64,000 nucleotides of DNA from Saxidomus purpurata (GCA_022818135.1 JAFMSR010000008.1:6441679-6505678); one strand, 5' to 3'. Shown: positions 1 through 14,200, numbered from the stretch's first letter. Notes: generated by a model from the letters alone, not told the origin. Made by a program: numbers and translations.

Positions 1-2218
1 GTCCGAGATCACCTCCCAAAACTGAAACAAACAGAAATGTAATTACTAAGTGATGCGTTTGTTTTCTTCTTCCGATGCAGTTGGCTTGGTTTGCTGTGGT
101 GTATTCCTGTAAATCACTCAAAGACGCACATTAAATGACATCACATCTAAAAATAAGACATGACAAAAGAGTGTAGAATTACTCATTTAGTTTCACTATT
201 TATACCAATGACTTGTACCAGCTTTGACCCTGAACACGAATAGCGTGTTTTGTATACCGTAAAACTTCTAATAAAAAATCAGAAAAAAGTATAGGTCACA
301 CACAAAAACCGGGTTGTTTGCAAAGTTGATCATTACTTTACCGTCAGTTTTGTCGGAAAACAATTAGCCTATGGTATTTGATATTACATAAATAAACAGC
401 TGGATTGTTGTGTTTTAAAGGTGAGTAAAGTGTGGTATGACACATCATCTACATGTAGGCCTAAGTACACACGTTTGTATGATTGTTGTTTTGAAAGTAC
501 CGTGGTTTAAATCGTACCGACATGTTTGATTTAAAGTATTTATAAATTAAACCGCTTGAGATCAGTTACCGTATACATTTTATGCATAAAATGAATAAAA
601 ATTCGTTGAATTCCTATCGTCATACAAGCTTTCACCACCATCATCATATTTGGTTTATGGCCAAGTAAACATACTAAATTAAACACAAACAAGCTACATG
701 CCACGTTTAATAGTATGTGCATTGTATGAAGTACGAAACTGCGAGTTAAACTTTTGTATGAAAATATAACGACATATTCCTGACATATCACATACCGGAA
801 CCGTGTATCTGTGTACTGCGAACAACTCGAGTTTTCTATATTTTGGGGTTGAACCCTGCAACACCAACTACCTGGTATGCAATTTCGCTTAATGAAAACA
901 CTTGAACTCTGTCGATGAATGATTTCCGACACAATACAGAACCCTGTATAACGTTACTTGCGATAGTAACAGGGATATAACATACGATACAAAGTTTAAG
1001 AGTCGGTATGTCACATAACAACACAGTAAACAGGTAAACATAACCTATGTATAAATCTTTTGACTACTATGCTATCTAATAAATCTTGGATGAATTGATC
1101 CAAAATAATGAAAGTCAAAAAGAAAAAAATCAATCACTGAATATTGTTTGGATACACACAATATTTACGTGGCTGTACAGTGTCGGGGTACAAAGAGGGA
1201 TCCATGGCCCACATCGCATGCTTGTGCATATTAAATCAGTTCATTATTAATATGGTTCTATTGGTAGAGTGGGTAAAGACCCTCTCACTGACTGAGGGTC
1301 ATAGGTTCGCGCCCCGATATCGACCATGCTTCTTTGAGAAATTAGCTGTTTCTTACGGCGGATACGGGTGGTCCTTTATGTAACTGGCTGCTTGTATATG
1401 ACTGAAACAAGGGACACAACGAAAAATTCTTGTACAGACGGTTCATTAACTTTTCTGGCCCTCTGTCGTAGCAGCCAAAAACATAACAAGAGAATTTTTA
1501 ATACGTACTGTACCACGAAACAGAAACTATCTTGTTTTTGGCGGCGACGGCAAGGGGCCAGAACGATTATGTTTAATGAACTTTCTGTCCTTTGTCTAGT
1601 TTTGGACGAAACTCTTTAACAAACATTTTCCCTAAACACTTATGCACAGGGAAACAGATATAGGATTTTACTAGAGTATTATTTTCCGCAATGTCGGGAA
1701 GATTCTCTAATCTCAGCCACATCATTGATCACAAAATTGCGCTACATAGATTACTATACAATGGATACAATGAATCGATTGCCGCCATTTTCATTTCCGA
1801 GGATTCAGACTAAAAACGCCCTGTATGTGTAGCAAACAGACCCTGGCGAATTAAAAACCCACGTTTCTGAAAAACAAATCGTGTCACAATGCAGTGTAAC
1901 ACCTGGCTAGCGTCAGGGTGGAAACCAGCTGCTTCTGTTCTGAAACCGCCGCATCATTCCAGGTGCCAAGCCCATGCCGCCTAAAATATTTTAGCCGTTT
2001 TTCTACAATACAACACGTCACGCCTTCTAAATTACAACATTAAAATTGCACATAGATAAGGAATAAACTAACTCACCTTGGCCCCAATTTGGTTTCCGCA
2101 CTGGCCTGCTTGAAGATGTACAATTTCCCTCATTTTGTCTGAATGTAACTGATCGCACGCCTTTGCTAGTTTCAAATGCTTGTCGAAAAGACTTCAGCCG
2201 TTGCGATGAGTAATCCAC
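1..2218 (-). CDS. Possible 5' end of an unknown minus-strand gene (partial)
   Basis: A candidate first coding exon starts with ATG at 2218 and runs to 2077 (47 codons plus one base). It ends at a consensus donor (CCAAG then GTGAGT). The peptide begins MDYSSQRLKSFRQ and ends near RKPNWGQ; no domain is recognised. A pyrimidine-rich acceptor (TTTGTTTCAG) lies at 22-31, and the exon it opens (21 down to 1) keeps the frame across the phase-1 junction, giving VLGGDLG before the window ends. The intervening 2 kb would be an intron, and 2219-2420 could hold the promoter. The match of donor, acceptor and phase supports the call, but one short exon without homology is weak evidence, and the frame could be open by chance. 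Confidence 0.35.
1140..1400 (+). repeat. tRNA-derived SINE, family I
   Basis: A tRNA-like head shows an A-box-like TTGGTAGAGTGGGTAAAG at 1260 and a B-box-like GGTTCGCGCCCC near 1303. The body that follows contains TTCTTACGGCGGATACGGG. A second copy of that body lies near 33000-33130, which shows that it is a dispersed element. The segment lies in the putative intron of the minus-strand gene. Confidence 0.6.
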
Positions 2219-3927
2219 CTCACTTGAATATAAATTACCTGTAGCCGCTCGCCTATTGGCTGCATCCTTTTCATAACGAGCTGGTACCGAACTTCGTCAG
2301 TATTAATAATCACAACTCTCGGAAAGGCCGGGAACCTCGAGTTTAATAGCGCGAAACGTTGTTACCATAGTTATTCTGTGTTGAGTGCGTGAAAGGATTG
2401 CCCGGTGTGTTTAAATCTAGGCAACGGTAAACAAACAAAATGAATTATTAAATTACGTGTAAGGGTAACCAGTTCTCGTTAAAACTTTGTACAAAACAAG
2501 ATCATATAGTTAGTAGACAAACACTGAACGACATGTGTTTATTTTTTAATATTTCAAGATCAAGCAATCCTCTAAACTGGGTTAAATCAAATGGTATAAT
2601 ACCTTAACATTAAGTACTTGTATATACTTTGACAGCGGACATATATACTCGTGTTATTTTGCATCTAAAAAACTGGGGTTTTATAACATACAGTAAAGTA
2701 TCTCCCAGTATATCAAGCGTTTCAAATTCTTTGCCCAGGTTCACGAGGTTACTCATGACTTGAATTGAAAAGAAACTAGGGAGATGAACAATGGATGAGA
2801 AACTGCTGTGCTCTTTTGTAACTGGTATATTTAAATAAGAAATATATCACTTTAATAACCTCACACGATTTAAAATTCATCATATTCACCAATGCAGGTT
2901 TCAGACGAGTACGGTCATGATTTGCACTGTTATTTCAGTCAGTATAAGTCTCATTGAATCATAAACTCTTGCCGGAGTCAATCTACCCATGTAACCTTGG
3001 CAAACCCTAGACTCGCATCATTCGTTAGAGTCATTACCTCCTGTCTTTTCTGGACACTTTACATCTTCACAATTTCTCTGCCTATTGACTCTAACTTTTA
3101 AAAGTCTAGGCAAGCCCCAAAAAGTGTGAAAAAACGTACATTTGTGCAGTCTGATCATGAGTCGCAATCAGTAAATTTTAAGCGGTCACCCAATTAAACA
3201 TTTAAATCGCCCCCCCCCCCCGGGCGGTGTAAGATGGTCAATTATTTTGCTTGATTTTTTTTTATCTCATTGCAATTGTATTGCATGTATATTATGTGGT
3301 AATCGGGTTTTCTATGAATTAACGCACACTAATAAAGAGCGGTACCACTTAATGGGCTATAAAACGACCCTAAAATCTCCCTAGGCACGATGTTAATTTA
3401 TCCTTTCAGTTCTAAAACTTTCAGATTTCAGCAACATTGACAATGATGCATCGTTGACGCTTCTTATGACTACATATATGGAGACATAATCATGTTATTT
3501 TTCTGTCCATCACATTTCTTTTTGTCTTCGCAAAGCCACCAGATTTAGCTTTAGCACACTCAAAAACTTTGGCGTTTGTCATTGGGTAGTATGTTTTTTG
3601 TTGTTGTTTGGTATGGAAGAACATCGTTTTGAAATTATGTGATGTACATTTACATATAAGTGTATTGGTATTTTAGGTGTATGCAATATTTCAGGGTACT
3701 TTTAAAATCTTATACTTATATGAATTGTACACTTCACACACATGAAATAACCAACGACATAAACATATGTCCATATTTCTATACAGACCACGCACGTACA
3801 CACACTCCATATTTCTTCCTGACGAAGTCTCCTGAAAATCAGATCCAATTTTAGACGTACTGTTTAAGGATTTCCATAATCGGACGGATGGTGACTCGAA
3901 TTTCAATAAACTGAACATTTATGTATA
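2219..3927. other. Intergenic, no gene seen
   Basis: No coding exon could be supported here. The stretch holds a C-rich tract near 3211-3223 followed by GGGCGGTGTAAGATGG. A similar GGGGGTGTAAGATG segment recurs near 51150, so this is probably part of a dispersed repeat. The first 200 bases may contain the promoter of the minus-strand candidate gene. Confidence 0.5.
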
Positions 3928-4106
3928 CAGTCAAGCCTGTGAACAAAGACCCCCGTTGGGAAGCTACAAATGTGGTCTTTATTTGCAGATGATCTTTATT
4001 CGCAGGTGTTAATACAATATACTAATAGTGAACTGTGATCTCCCTGTTGGTCTTTATTCGCCAGGTGGTCTTTATTCGAAGGTGGTCTTTAACACAGGTT
4101 TCACTG
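3928..4106. mobile_element. Short MITE with GGTCTTTATTCG internal repeats
   Basis: The left end CAGTCAAGCCTGTGAACAAA and the right end are imperfect inverted repeats; the reverse complement of the right end reads CAGTGAAACCTGTGTTAAAG. The interior carries several diverged GGTCTTTATTCGC units. A TA precedes the left end, but the right flank is not a clean TA, so the target-site duplication is uncertain. Its size and ends suit a non-autonomous Tc1/mariner-type element. It has no coding capacity. Confidence 0.55.
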
Positions 4107-4559
4107 TTTTGATAGTGACAAACTTTCCTATATTTGAAAAAGTTTCCATTGACCAAAATGACTATAAAAGTTGACCTAATGACAAACTCAGCTAGTCTTA
4201 AACATGTTAATATCTTAGCCTGATCACCGGGCCCTGAAATATCTCTTTTTACCAATCAATATCTCACTGTTTTGATCTAGAGCCAGTCTACTATCCAGTG
4301 CTGACTAATAAACACTAGTTAATTAATTATTACCAAATCAATGCAGTTAGTCCGAGTCAATGACTATGCTAGTTATCTCTTTCACATACATGTATATGTA
4401 AATACTTCTGTTAACTGTTCCCTAAATGTTTCAACGAACCTGGGAGGGGTGAAATGCAGGGAAATTTGGTACAGCCAATATGACAATCATATACTATTGT
4501 CTAATACTGTAATACTTGTGTATTGTACTGTTTTTGTTTGTGAATGCTGTTGTTAAGTA

Positions 4560-4660
4560 CATTACCCGGCTGTGGCCAAGTGGTAAGATGTTCGATCAGT
4601 TCTTTTATGTAACTTTTGAATAAAGACAGTAATAAGTTCGAACCCAGACAATATCATTTC
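4560..4660 (+). repeat. Degenerate tRNA-like SINE head
   Basis: The stretch contains TGGCCAAGTGGTAAG, which resembles an A box, and AGTTCGAACCC, which resembles a B box. They are separated by about 60 bases, more than in a normal tRNA without an intron. No good acceptor stem can be drawn, so a decayed SINE is more likely than a tRNA gene. Confidence 0.4.
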
Positions 4661-5104
4661 ACTTTTAAAGTTAGTAAGAACTATATTGCATCAAGAATAT
4701 GCTCTGTTTGTACAGGTCTGTTGCTCTAACACTGAAAGGTTGCAACCAAGGTAACAGGCGTATGAACATTGTAAAACTTAAATTTCTGTTCATCCATATG
4801 ATACAAGTCTTAAATGGCAAAGTGAAACCGTGATTCCATCACTCGCCAGGGCTAGTTGTTGAAGAAGTGTAACTCCCATTTCAATCATATTTTGGTCATT
4901 ATTGTAGGCCGGCAATTATTGCATTATTGCAGTACTAGATCTCTATCATCCAGACACTGCTTTTCTCACATGGTCGATAGCATGGCTCGAACCAATGACC
5001 CTCTATCAACAAGTGGATATGCCGCGGAGGCAGACCCACCAGAGCTACATGTAAACTGCTACAATTAATCAACAGTTGAAGTTTGTTTCTGATAGTATCA
5101 CAAA

Positions 5105-5315
5105 GAAGGGGAGCGGTGGTGTAGAGGTTAAGGTGTCGGCCGCTCATCCCAGAGATTGTGGGTTCGAGCCCCACTGGGGTCACGACCGTACCTCCTCATA
5201 TGACACCAGTACTGGTTTTTCCAGGAAGCAGACTCGAGAGTGACTCGATAAGCTACAAGCTTTCTTCACAATCGAGCTAAAATAAATTAGTACAAACTAC
5301 AAACTAAAACTAAAT
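5105..5315 (+). repeat. tRNA-derived SINE, family II (fullest copy)
   Basis: The head has A-box GGTGGTGTAGAGGTTAAGG and B-box GGTTCGAGCCCC. A central part follows with CCAGTACTGGTTTTTCCAGG, and the tail contains CACAATCGAGCTAAAATAAA. A truncated copy on the opposite strand lies at about 49362-49481, and the tail alone occurs within a LINE fragment near 18465-18516. The element is transcribed by RNA polymerase III in related families and does not encode protein. Confidence 0.8.
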
Positions 5316-6119
5316 GTCTCTCAAAACGAGAGACAATCATTTTGTTGTGTCGTCAGTTGTTCATTGTGGTCTTAACTGAAAATTTACTGACTAAACAGTG
5401 AAAAGAACAAACCATGTCAGGCATCAGACTGCACATAAACAAGAACTAATCATGATCTACACTGGTTTTATATGCAGAGTCAGTAAGAATTAAACACTTA
5501 TCACTTCAAGTTGCTATACAGTAAGAACAAAAGCCCTCTTCCAAAGGCACACTTTATCTGCATTATTTATCACACTTTGTGAATATAGTTGTAAATTATT
5601 CATAATGCCCTTTCACAGACATACACTATTGATATGGTTCACAATAATTCTCCGACAATGCATTCCCAATACAGACTTCCAATCTGCCAAATTCCAAAAG
5701 ATAATCGATTTTACATTTACCAATCTGTGAAACTCGTATTGACAGAATCCCATTCATCTATATTTTCATCAAAAGAAATATTGGATTAGAGAAATGTTTA
5801 ATTCTGTCTAATCTCATGATCCTGGTCATAGTTAAAAGCGCAATCTAATGAAACTGTGATGCTATACACTACCGTTTTAAAAAAGTGTTTTAATATGCCA
5901 ACAATTAGAAAATGCATGCATTATAAAGAGAGTCATTACGACATTTTATTGTCACAGCCATGAGATCCACTGTAGCTGCTGAATCCTTGAACCTAACATG
6001 GATGTCATATTCTTATAAACTTATTTAATAATGATACATGGTATCAAGTCACTTGATAAATCACATTCTTAATTTTATCAGATTTCAAAAAATATTTTCA
6101 TTTCATAAATAGAACTGTC

Positions 6120-6340
6120 TTCCTTGGTCTGGTTGCTTTGGCATACATCTTACACGTGGTATGTAAGGTTTGAATCCCAGTTAGGATGTGCCCCCAGCTA
6201 GTTGAGGAAGATAAGAGTTTATCTAGATGCCTGGTAGCTTGTAATTAAAGGACCGGATTTAGAGGGTAAATGCGGACAGAGAGAAAATATCTCTGGCCTT
6301 TAAAACGGAGGGGGGTGGGGGGGAGGGGGTGGGGAAGGTA
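6120..6340 (+). repeat. Degenerate SINE-like segment and G-rich tract
   Basis: The stretch TGGTCTGGTTGCTTTGG followed by GGTTTGAATCCCA resembles the A and B boxes of a tRNA-headed SINE. At 6306-6335 it ends in a strongly G-rich run with several GGG/GGGG blocks. No coding sequence is visible. Confidence 0.4.
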
Positions 6341-6649
6341 GGCACTATAACAAACACAAACAACCACATCTTAGAAATGAAACAGCCACTTTCCCAACAA
6401 GCCAGGAAGTTTTAAACCAGAACACTAGTAAACAATGTTGCCTGAAGTATGAATTTTCAAATAAACAGCAAACATGTTCTGTTTGTGCAGATGAAAACTT
6501 AACCAGCTTTAAATCATTTGTATGAAAATTGTAATAGTAGACAAGCAAAATAAACTAGACATATCACTTAATGCGACGGATACCCCCACAAGACTGCTTT
6601 GTCAACTGAAGAAGTTGTAAGTGACAGTACACACCGTATAAAAATCTAA

Positions 6650-7560
6650 AATAGAGTTATGGTTCTGGGCAATTTCTCTGTTACGAGTCAAGATAGAGTT
6701 ATGCATCTTGTACGCAGCACTTTCTCTCATTGCGCTTGACCACTGTACGATGTTGTACTGAATTCCAACCAGCAGTTTTCAAGTTATTCTTCAAACAAGA
6801 AACATGCAATGGACTGACCAACCACCATAATTATATCCCCCAAACTTATCTTGCAAGGGTATACAAATAATAAAGAGACGTTATTTAATCATAGGCCCAG
6901 ATAAAGTAATGCATCTTGAACATTGAAATTCCTTTCAATAACCTCTTTCATTATGCTAAATACCAAATAAATTTCTTGAAAGGTTTCAAGCCGTATACTC
7001 TGAAAGCAAGATTTTACATTATAAAAGGATACAATTTAAAATTTGAAGGTTATACACTGCACTTCCTCTTATCAAGTGTCACATCTAGATATTGTGTTTC
7101 AGGAAGTAAAATAATTCAAAAAGTCACTGAACTTCCTTCTAATGGCCTCCATCATATCAGCTCAATCCCTTACATACTTCCCGAGTTCCCTCCAGACATG
7201 TATATCATATAGAGGGAGATTATAAAAAAATATTGTACACTACTTATGGTTCTTTGTTCCTGCACCCCTCTCAGTGGCCTCTTTTATTTTGTGCTGTATT
7301 AAATTGATCCAATTCATACTTTTGAGTTATGCTCAGGGTAAGTATTTTACATAAAGGAGGCTAATTAAAAATTTGGGAAAGTTGGAGTTTCAGCTGTGTC
7401 TTTGCAATTTCTCTCAATGACCTCTTTACAATGTATGAAGTATCAAATTCCTTTAATACTTTTGGAGTTTAGCCCCAATCAAGAAATATTTTGAATGGAC
7501 AGACTAATGGACAGACAGAGCTGTTAGTATATGATTCAACCTCCGAGGAGTATAAAAACA
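6650..7560. repeat. Diverged tandem/dispersed repeat block
   Basis: A phrase like CAATTTCTCTCAATGACCTC recurs in diverged form near 6925, 7129, 7262 and 7405, roughly every 130-200 bases. The open frame at 6916-7212 runs through these units, so I treat it as non-coding. The 3' end contains GGACAGACTAATGGACAGAC, typical of decayed dispersed repeats. Confidence 0.5.
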
Positions 7561-8209
7561 TGTCTTGATTCTGCATTGAGGGATATTTCTTTTAACTTTT
7601 AAAACAGTACTACCACCAAAGGAATATCAAAGTTGGAATTGTTAACATCCATTCAGAAATGTCAGCAGTATGTCACCAATGAAAATAGAAAATATCTGAT
7701 TCCAACCATTCAATGGTCACAACAGCTCATACCGAGGTTAGACTAGGCCACGTATTACAAATTAGGTCCCATACTTGTCCTGCTAGGCGGGCCCAGGTTG
7801 CCAAATGGTAGCAACTGTACGGTTTGTTTGTGCCTCGCTGTTTCACTTCTAAAAAAGACGGGCTTCTGATGACAAAGTTTCTCTTTACAAACTATGTAAC
7901 ATTTTAATTCAAAAATGTCATTTAATTACTGGCACTAAAAACCATAGAAGGAAAGCAAGATTTGTTCCTATCTTATATCCAATGTACAAGTATTTGTTGC
8001 TGTCTTAAAGAGGCCACCATTGTTGTTATAACTTTACACAAACATCTTTTCCTATTAAAGAAACATCCAGACTCCAAGCTGTATCTTACATTTCACATTT
8101 CAACTGTTTGTGTTTTCTACACTTCTTTTCAAACTTCCCAAATCCTTTCTTCCACGGCCCATCATATATGATGCCTGAAACCCATACTACATGTACATGT
8201 ATATCTAAA
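7561..8209 (-). other. Intergenic to probable NEIL3 3' untranslated region
   Basis: No exon is seen. The bases just below 8210 directly follow the NEIL3 stop codon on the minus strand, so they should form its 3' untranslated region. Candidate poly(A) signals of the ATTAAA type occur on the minus strand near 7910, but I cannot tell which is used. Confidence 0.4.
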
Positions 8210-11200
8210 TCAGTCATAACCATATGCCCACTCAAAAAACTTGCACTGTTTGTTCTTTGGCATCTTGCAAGCAAAGAACTTTCTTCCATTGTTAGGTCCT
8301 ATTTTCAGTACAGTTCTTATTGTGCATGGTTTTCCATGGTCTGGACACAATGGAAATTTCTCATCAGCCCACTGGAAAAGAAAAGACAAAAAATATTTTT
8401 GTATTATGTGATAAAATACTTCAGTGCATCTTCATTAAATATTGGATCGAAGACCATTATACAAAGTAAATCACATCAGTATCTATTCTAAAATGTGCAA
8501 GTGCAGTATTCACCTTTTTTTCAAAGATCGCACAAACATGTGCATGAAAATCCCACATACAAATCACTTATTTCAAGTACTGTCAAATTTCATGGTGTAA
8601 TATTTGTTTACAAGAACACCGGTAAGAAAAACGAAATGGAGGCAAGTCAAAGAGACTTGATACTATTTTTGTTCAAAAGGTAAAGGGAGGCCACTCTTAT
8701 TTATATCTCTAATATAATTTCATTCAAATAAATACATGCAGACAGCAGTTAAACTAATATGAAAGAATGTGTAGACAGCAAGCCAAGAGCATAAATCAGC
8801 AAAAGGTATGGAGAAACTGAAATAAACTCAGGTGTGGGGGCGGGGTAGAGGCAAGCAAATACATCAAATATACACAGAAACAGCCACAAACTCATAAATA
8901 ATAGGACATACCTGGCAATAAGCACTACAATATCAAAACTTACTCAAAGAAACACAGAGGAATAACACAAGACATAAGGTTGAAAAAATTATTTATCAAA
9001 TGTTACATTGCAACAGTAAAATTCTGAACAAAATTTACCTCAAAGAAGTTGCAAGATCTTACTGGGCATGAAAAGAACCATCTACCAAGATTATTTCCCG
9101 TTTTTCTCACTTCTTTCATGTTACATTTTCTCTTGTGTGTTTTACAGAAAGGAATCTTTTCACTGCTACTCATCTGAGCCATAGCCTGTGATTGGCTGTT
9201 ATTGACTGATTTACAATTTCTTGGTGGATCTGATTGGCTCAATTTTTGACTGGCACCATTTCCAATTTGAGTCAAAGGCTGTGACTTAAGATTACTCTGT
9301 GAATTTGATTGTCTCAAATTTTGAGAAATCCCTCTGCCAGAATGACTTGTTGATTTTAATGGAGGTGTTTTCAATTGAGTATTTGCTGCTGCAGCAGATG
9401 TATTTATCTTATGTTCTCTGATTGTATCAATCTTTCTATTTTTAGACACCTGATCAGTCTCTAGGTTAGCAGACGACAGCCTTTTTCTTCTATTTACCAG
9501 GCGATTACATTCATCGCAGCCATCGACTACACGACCGCCTGCTGTCAGAGAGTCAGTATCAGAAGATGTAGCTTTATCTCTTGGTATAAGGCACATGTTA
9601 CAGCTAGAGGAGGTAGGTTTGTTGATAAAGGTGCAGGAATCGCATGACCAATCTATTTGCCCAGTTGTCTTGGTATTATCTCCAGATTGCACCCATCCCA
9701 GAAGACTGCCTTTCATGGGTAACTTTCTACAATGGAAATGGTCAATGTCAACATTTCTCTGTATTAATTTCCCCCCAAAAAATCTCTCAACGGGAGATTG
9801 ATGTATTATAGATCCTTATGCTTATTAATGTAATGAAAAACAAATATAACCCGAATATTGAATACAGATTAACTTGAGAAATACATGTAGATGATTAAGT
9901 GTTTACTACGTTTTTTTCATGAATTCAATTTGTTGATTTACTAACCTTTGTTTATTTTTCAAGTCATTTGTTTGACAGGTCTCGCAGAAATAGGTCATCC
10001 GCTCATTGTCCACTCCTAGTCGACAGATGGTCACCTTACCCTCACACTGCTTACACTTTCTTTTACCATATATCTTGTAGTGTACATGCAAAGGCTTGCC
10101 ATCTCGACGACACTGAAATATTTCATACACATGTTATAATTATGGCATTATAATACTTTTCTCCTTTTGGATTTAACCACAGTTTGAATGGTATTTCAGT
10201 AATGTACATGCAAGTAGTTTACATGCTCAGTGTTTTGGGAAGGGTCATCAATAGACTGTATGCAATTCTCAATAAAACATGCAAACTTAATCACATGACA
10301 AGTAAGGTCAGTAATGATCTCTATCACCTAAAGCCTATCACTTTCACTACCAGTGAATAGTTCAAAGAAAAAATTCAAGTACTTTTCAAGGACTTTTTTC
10401 TAATATTCAAGGACTTAAATGATGCGCAAATCTGACTTCATGTCGCGATACATAGTCTAATGTTGCCTAAATCATATTTGGAACACAATGTAATAATTAT
10501 GTATCTTGGTTATTCAAATTAATATCAAGCAAAATACGTGTTGATAATCACAATATTTACTTGTTCTTCAAATCTTGATATTTTGTCATGAAGAACAACT
10601 GTATTGACTCATTGGAACATTTATAATTTTGTCAAATTTTGTTTATAAAAGCTATTCTTCTCGTTAATGACCCTTCAACGCACTTTCGCCCATAATGCGC
10701 TATGTCTATAAGTTTATCCAACACAACGCAAGTACACTTGTGTTTGTTCCCTTAAAATCCTTTATTCATGCTTTATAACTATCATTCGTGAGCCATGTCA
10801 CTGAGAAAATGCACTTATTTCGGCTCATTTTCACAAATTTTCCTTGACCATGACTTTTGGGAAATCACTCCGGCAGCAAGTGTGTCTAAATGAATCCGAT
10901 ACATAGTTGATACATCACACGTCAGCAGGTTTGGACTGATACAGATACAGACTGTTTTCTCGTCATTTTAAGGCGTGATACTATTATTTTAGACGTTTTT
11001 TACGCGGGACATACCAATTCAATGACTTTTTAATGAAATTCACTAGTTTCATTTTCAAATTCAAGTACTTTTCAAGGACTTTTTCCAGCACAGAATTCAA
11101 GTACTTTTCAAGGTCTGTGCGAACCATGGCAACCTTACCTACTTACAGAGGCTTGCATCAAACTAAATTTACATATTGCAGCAAAATACACAAGACCATA

Positions 11201-14200
11201 TCCTTTTCATTCAACAAACCTGCCCAGTGTTGATGCAAAATGTATTTGAGTTTGTTCAATTTAAAACTATTTCCTTAAGGATATCATAATTATTACCAGT
11301 ATGACCACACCAAACTCACAAACTGATGATACAAACAAAAGCTGTTCCTCGTAAGTGATGAATGCCCCCAAAGAGGTGACTCATTCTGTGACCGAGACCT
11401 TCAAGTTATGGACCTGGTACTTTCACATGAAACTGTATCTCCATGTGCTGTACATTTAATTTTGTTCTGATTCATTTAAAAATCGTTCAATGTAAATTAG
11501 AATCACAATCCAGACATGATCATGTCCATATACATGTACAGTCGACTCTCGTTATCTTGACTTCGGTTATCTCGATTTTTCGATATCTCGACTGGATTTT
11601 CTCGGTCCCGATTTTTTCCCTTCTTATTCTATATAAATCAACTACGGATATCTCGATTTGTTTATCTCGATTTTTTCGTTATCTCGACTAAATTTTTGAT
11701 CCCCAACTATATAATTTCCTCTATTTTGACATCTGATATCTCGATTTGACATGTATCACCTGCCAAACAAGGTGCGAAAAGCTGCACGCGATTGTATTCA
11801 CTCAATTGTCGTCTGCTGTCAGAGGTGCGAAAAACACCCCAACGCCGCTTATTCACTCAGTGATTCGGTTAACAACCCGAAATTAATTAATTGTTTGTTT
11901 GCGGCGTAAGCTGTATAATATGCGGAATGGGTAATTTGTATTGAATTGTGTCAAATCTGAGTAAATTTATTTGCATTTTTAAACGGCAAGAAATGAAGAT
12001 TCTGTCAATTATAAATCGTGTCTTCAATACGGACACATTAGACAGATTACATCTCGATATTGAAAAAAAGGAAGAGTCATGTCGGAGGGCGAAAGTCATG
12101 AACTTGTCCGAGGCAAACGTCTTTCTATCAACAATGATCTTCCCTACCCCCCGCCCCCCCACCCCCTATCCAGCATATTTTATCCAACTTCGGTTATCTC
12201 GATTTTTCGTTATCTCGACTTATTTTTTTAGGTCCCAAAAAAATCGAGATGAGAGTCGACTGTATACAGGTTTCTACACTGTCTGACCAGGTGACCTTGA
12301 CCTTCCAGTATGTGACATGTCAGCTCCATGTGCTCAACAGTTGTGCAATGTAATTTTAAAATCCTTCTAGGCTTGACAGAGTTACCATGTAAACAGCAGG
12401 CCATAACCTTTACACTCAAGTGACCTTTGACCTTTGATGTTGGGTTGTGGTTGCTGTGAGTAACACGTAATCTTGATGTGCTGAACATTTCTGCCAGGTT
12501 ATTTTAAAATCCATCAACGTATGACAAAGTTACAATCCTGACAGGAATGTGTGCATATATACAGGATTTACTTTCCTTTAAACTTTAAGTGTAACCTTGA
12601 CCTTCGAAGTAGAGATGTGTTAAACATGCTACACATCATTTTAATGTGCTTAACATCTTTGTCAAGTGATTTTAAATTCCTTAAATGCATGACAAATTAA
12701 CAGTCTGGCACAAATCTGTGCTTACATACAGGTTTCAATTACCTTTAAGCTCTAAGTGTGACCTTGGGTCATGGGTCTTGCATGCGACATGTCATCTTGA
12801 TGAGCTGAACATTTGTGCCAAATTATTTCTTAAAATCCTTCAATGCATGATAAAGTTACAGTGCAGACAAAAAAATTTAACAACGGGTACACAGATGGAC
12901 GTTACCACATTTTGATACTAACCATTTGTCCCCCTTGTTCTTTTTAGCCACTTAAAGTAGCCACATAAAAGCATTACGGAATGAATGACATAAAAGTAAA
13001 TGTACTGTTGTCTATCGTCTGTATAGCCACCCAAGTACCAGAGCCAAAGTACAGACAGACGGACACTCTTAACATATGGATACTTATGTGGCTATTCTAT
13101 TGTTCTTTTTGCCACGTAAGAGCAATACACACATAAGAGCTTATGGAATTTATAACACCAAAGTGTATTTACTGATACCTATTGTTGTCATAGCCACTTA
13201 ACCCCCTCTTTTTGAGCTTGGACGGACAGCATAATAATATTCAATTTTTACAAACACAGTGCAAATTCAATGAAAATTCCTGACTTTTTATCATCATCAT
13301 CACCATCATCATCATTGTCAATGTATTATAAAACACTGAGCAACATTTTATAGTGCATTGATTATTGTAGAAGAGAAGGTCTTTGATTCATTTCAGAATA
13401 TATCAAATTTTGCCCTGAATTATTTGGACTTACTTGATAGAAAATGTTTGTGAAGTCTCGAGTCATCTTCATAAGATGTGAAATATGCTCATCTTTCAAC
13501 TCGGAAATCTAAAAACAAAAATTTAAAATCAGCGTTATTTAGCTGAGAAAGTACCATTTCCTGCGAAAGTACAACTTACACAGTTCACTACAAAGCATGA
13601 ATAACTTTTATAAAAATAACGTTTTGCAAACACCCTTTTTAAAGAAGCACACACTTTCAGAGCCTTCAACCTTTTTCCTGAAGCTTTGTTGACGAGATAA
13701 TCCGTATGCAAGACGCTTTTTCACACAACTCCATACAAATGGACGCATAGCATTTTTCAAGATCATATAATGTACACTTACATACTGGAGAAAGAGCCAC
13801 ACATTTGAGTGAATACAAAAAAATGTACATGTATTTAGTAGTAAATGCAAAATTTCAAAACCACAAAAAAATGCGATAGCTGCCAAATAAAGACTCATTA
13901 TGATGGAAATTACCATAGCCTGATAAGAGAAATTAATATTCACTTAGCATAAGAACAATACCTTTGAACTTGGCTTTATTCCACTGTCAAAGAGTGCCTG
14001 TTGGGATATAATAAAGAATTTACATTAAAAGGGCTATAAATGTTATGCGTGAAAGATACTATTACACCTTTCGTTTTGAAAATCGTAACATTTTGAACTA
14101 CCAATAAGAAGGCAACTACAATGGCCCGAGGATATAGACTTAATATCTTTATGTTTGAACAGCACTTGTTAAAACACTTATCAAGCTGTTCTACTGTATG

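Noticed and set aside
6916..7212. 98-residue plus-strand frame
   Set aside because: It runs through diverged tandem repeat units and shows no domain or splice signals.
8108..8491. 127-residue plus-strand frame
   Set aside because: It lies antisense to the last NEIL3 exon, which has clear GRF zinc-finger coding sequence and splice signals.
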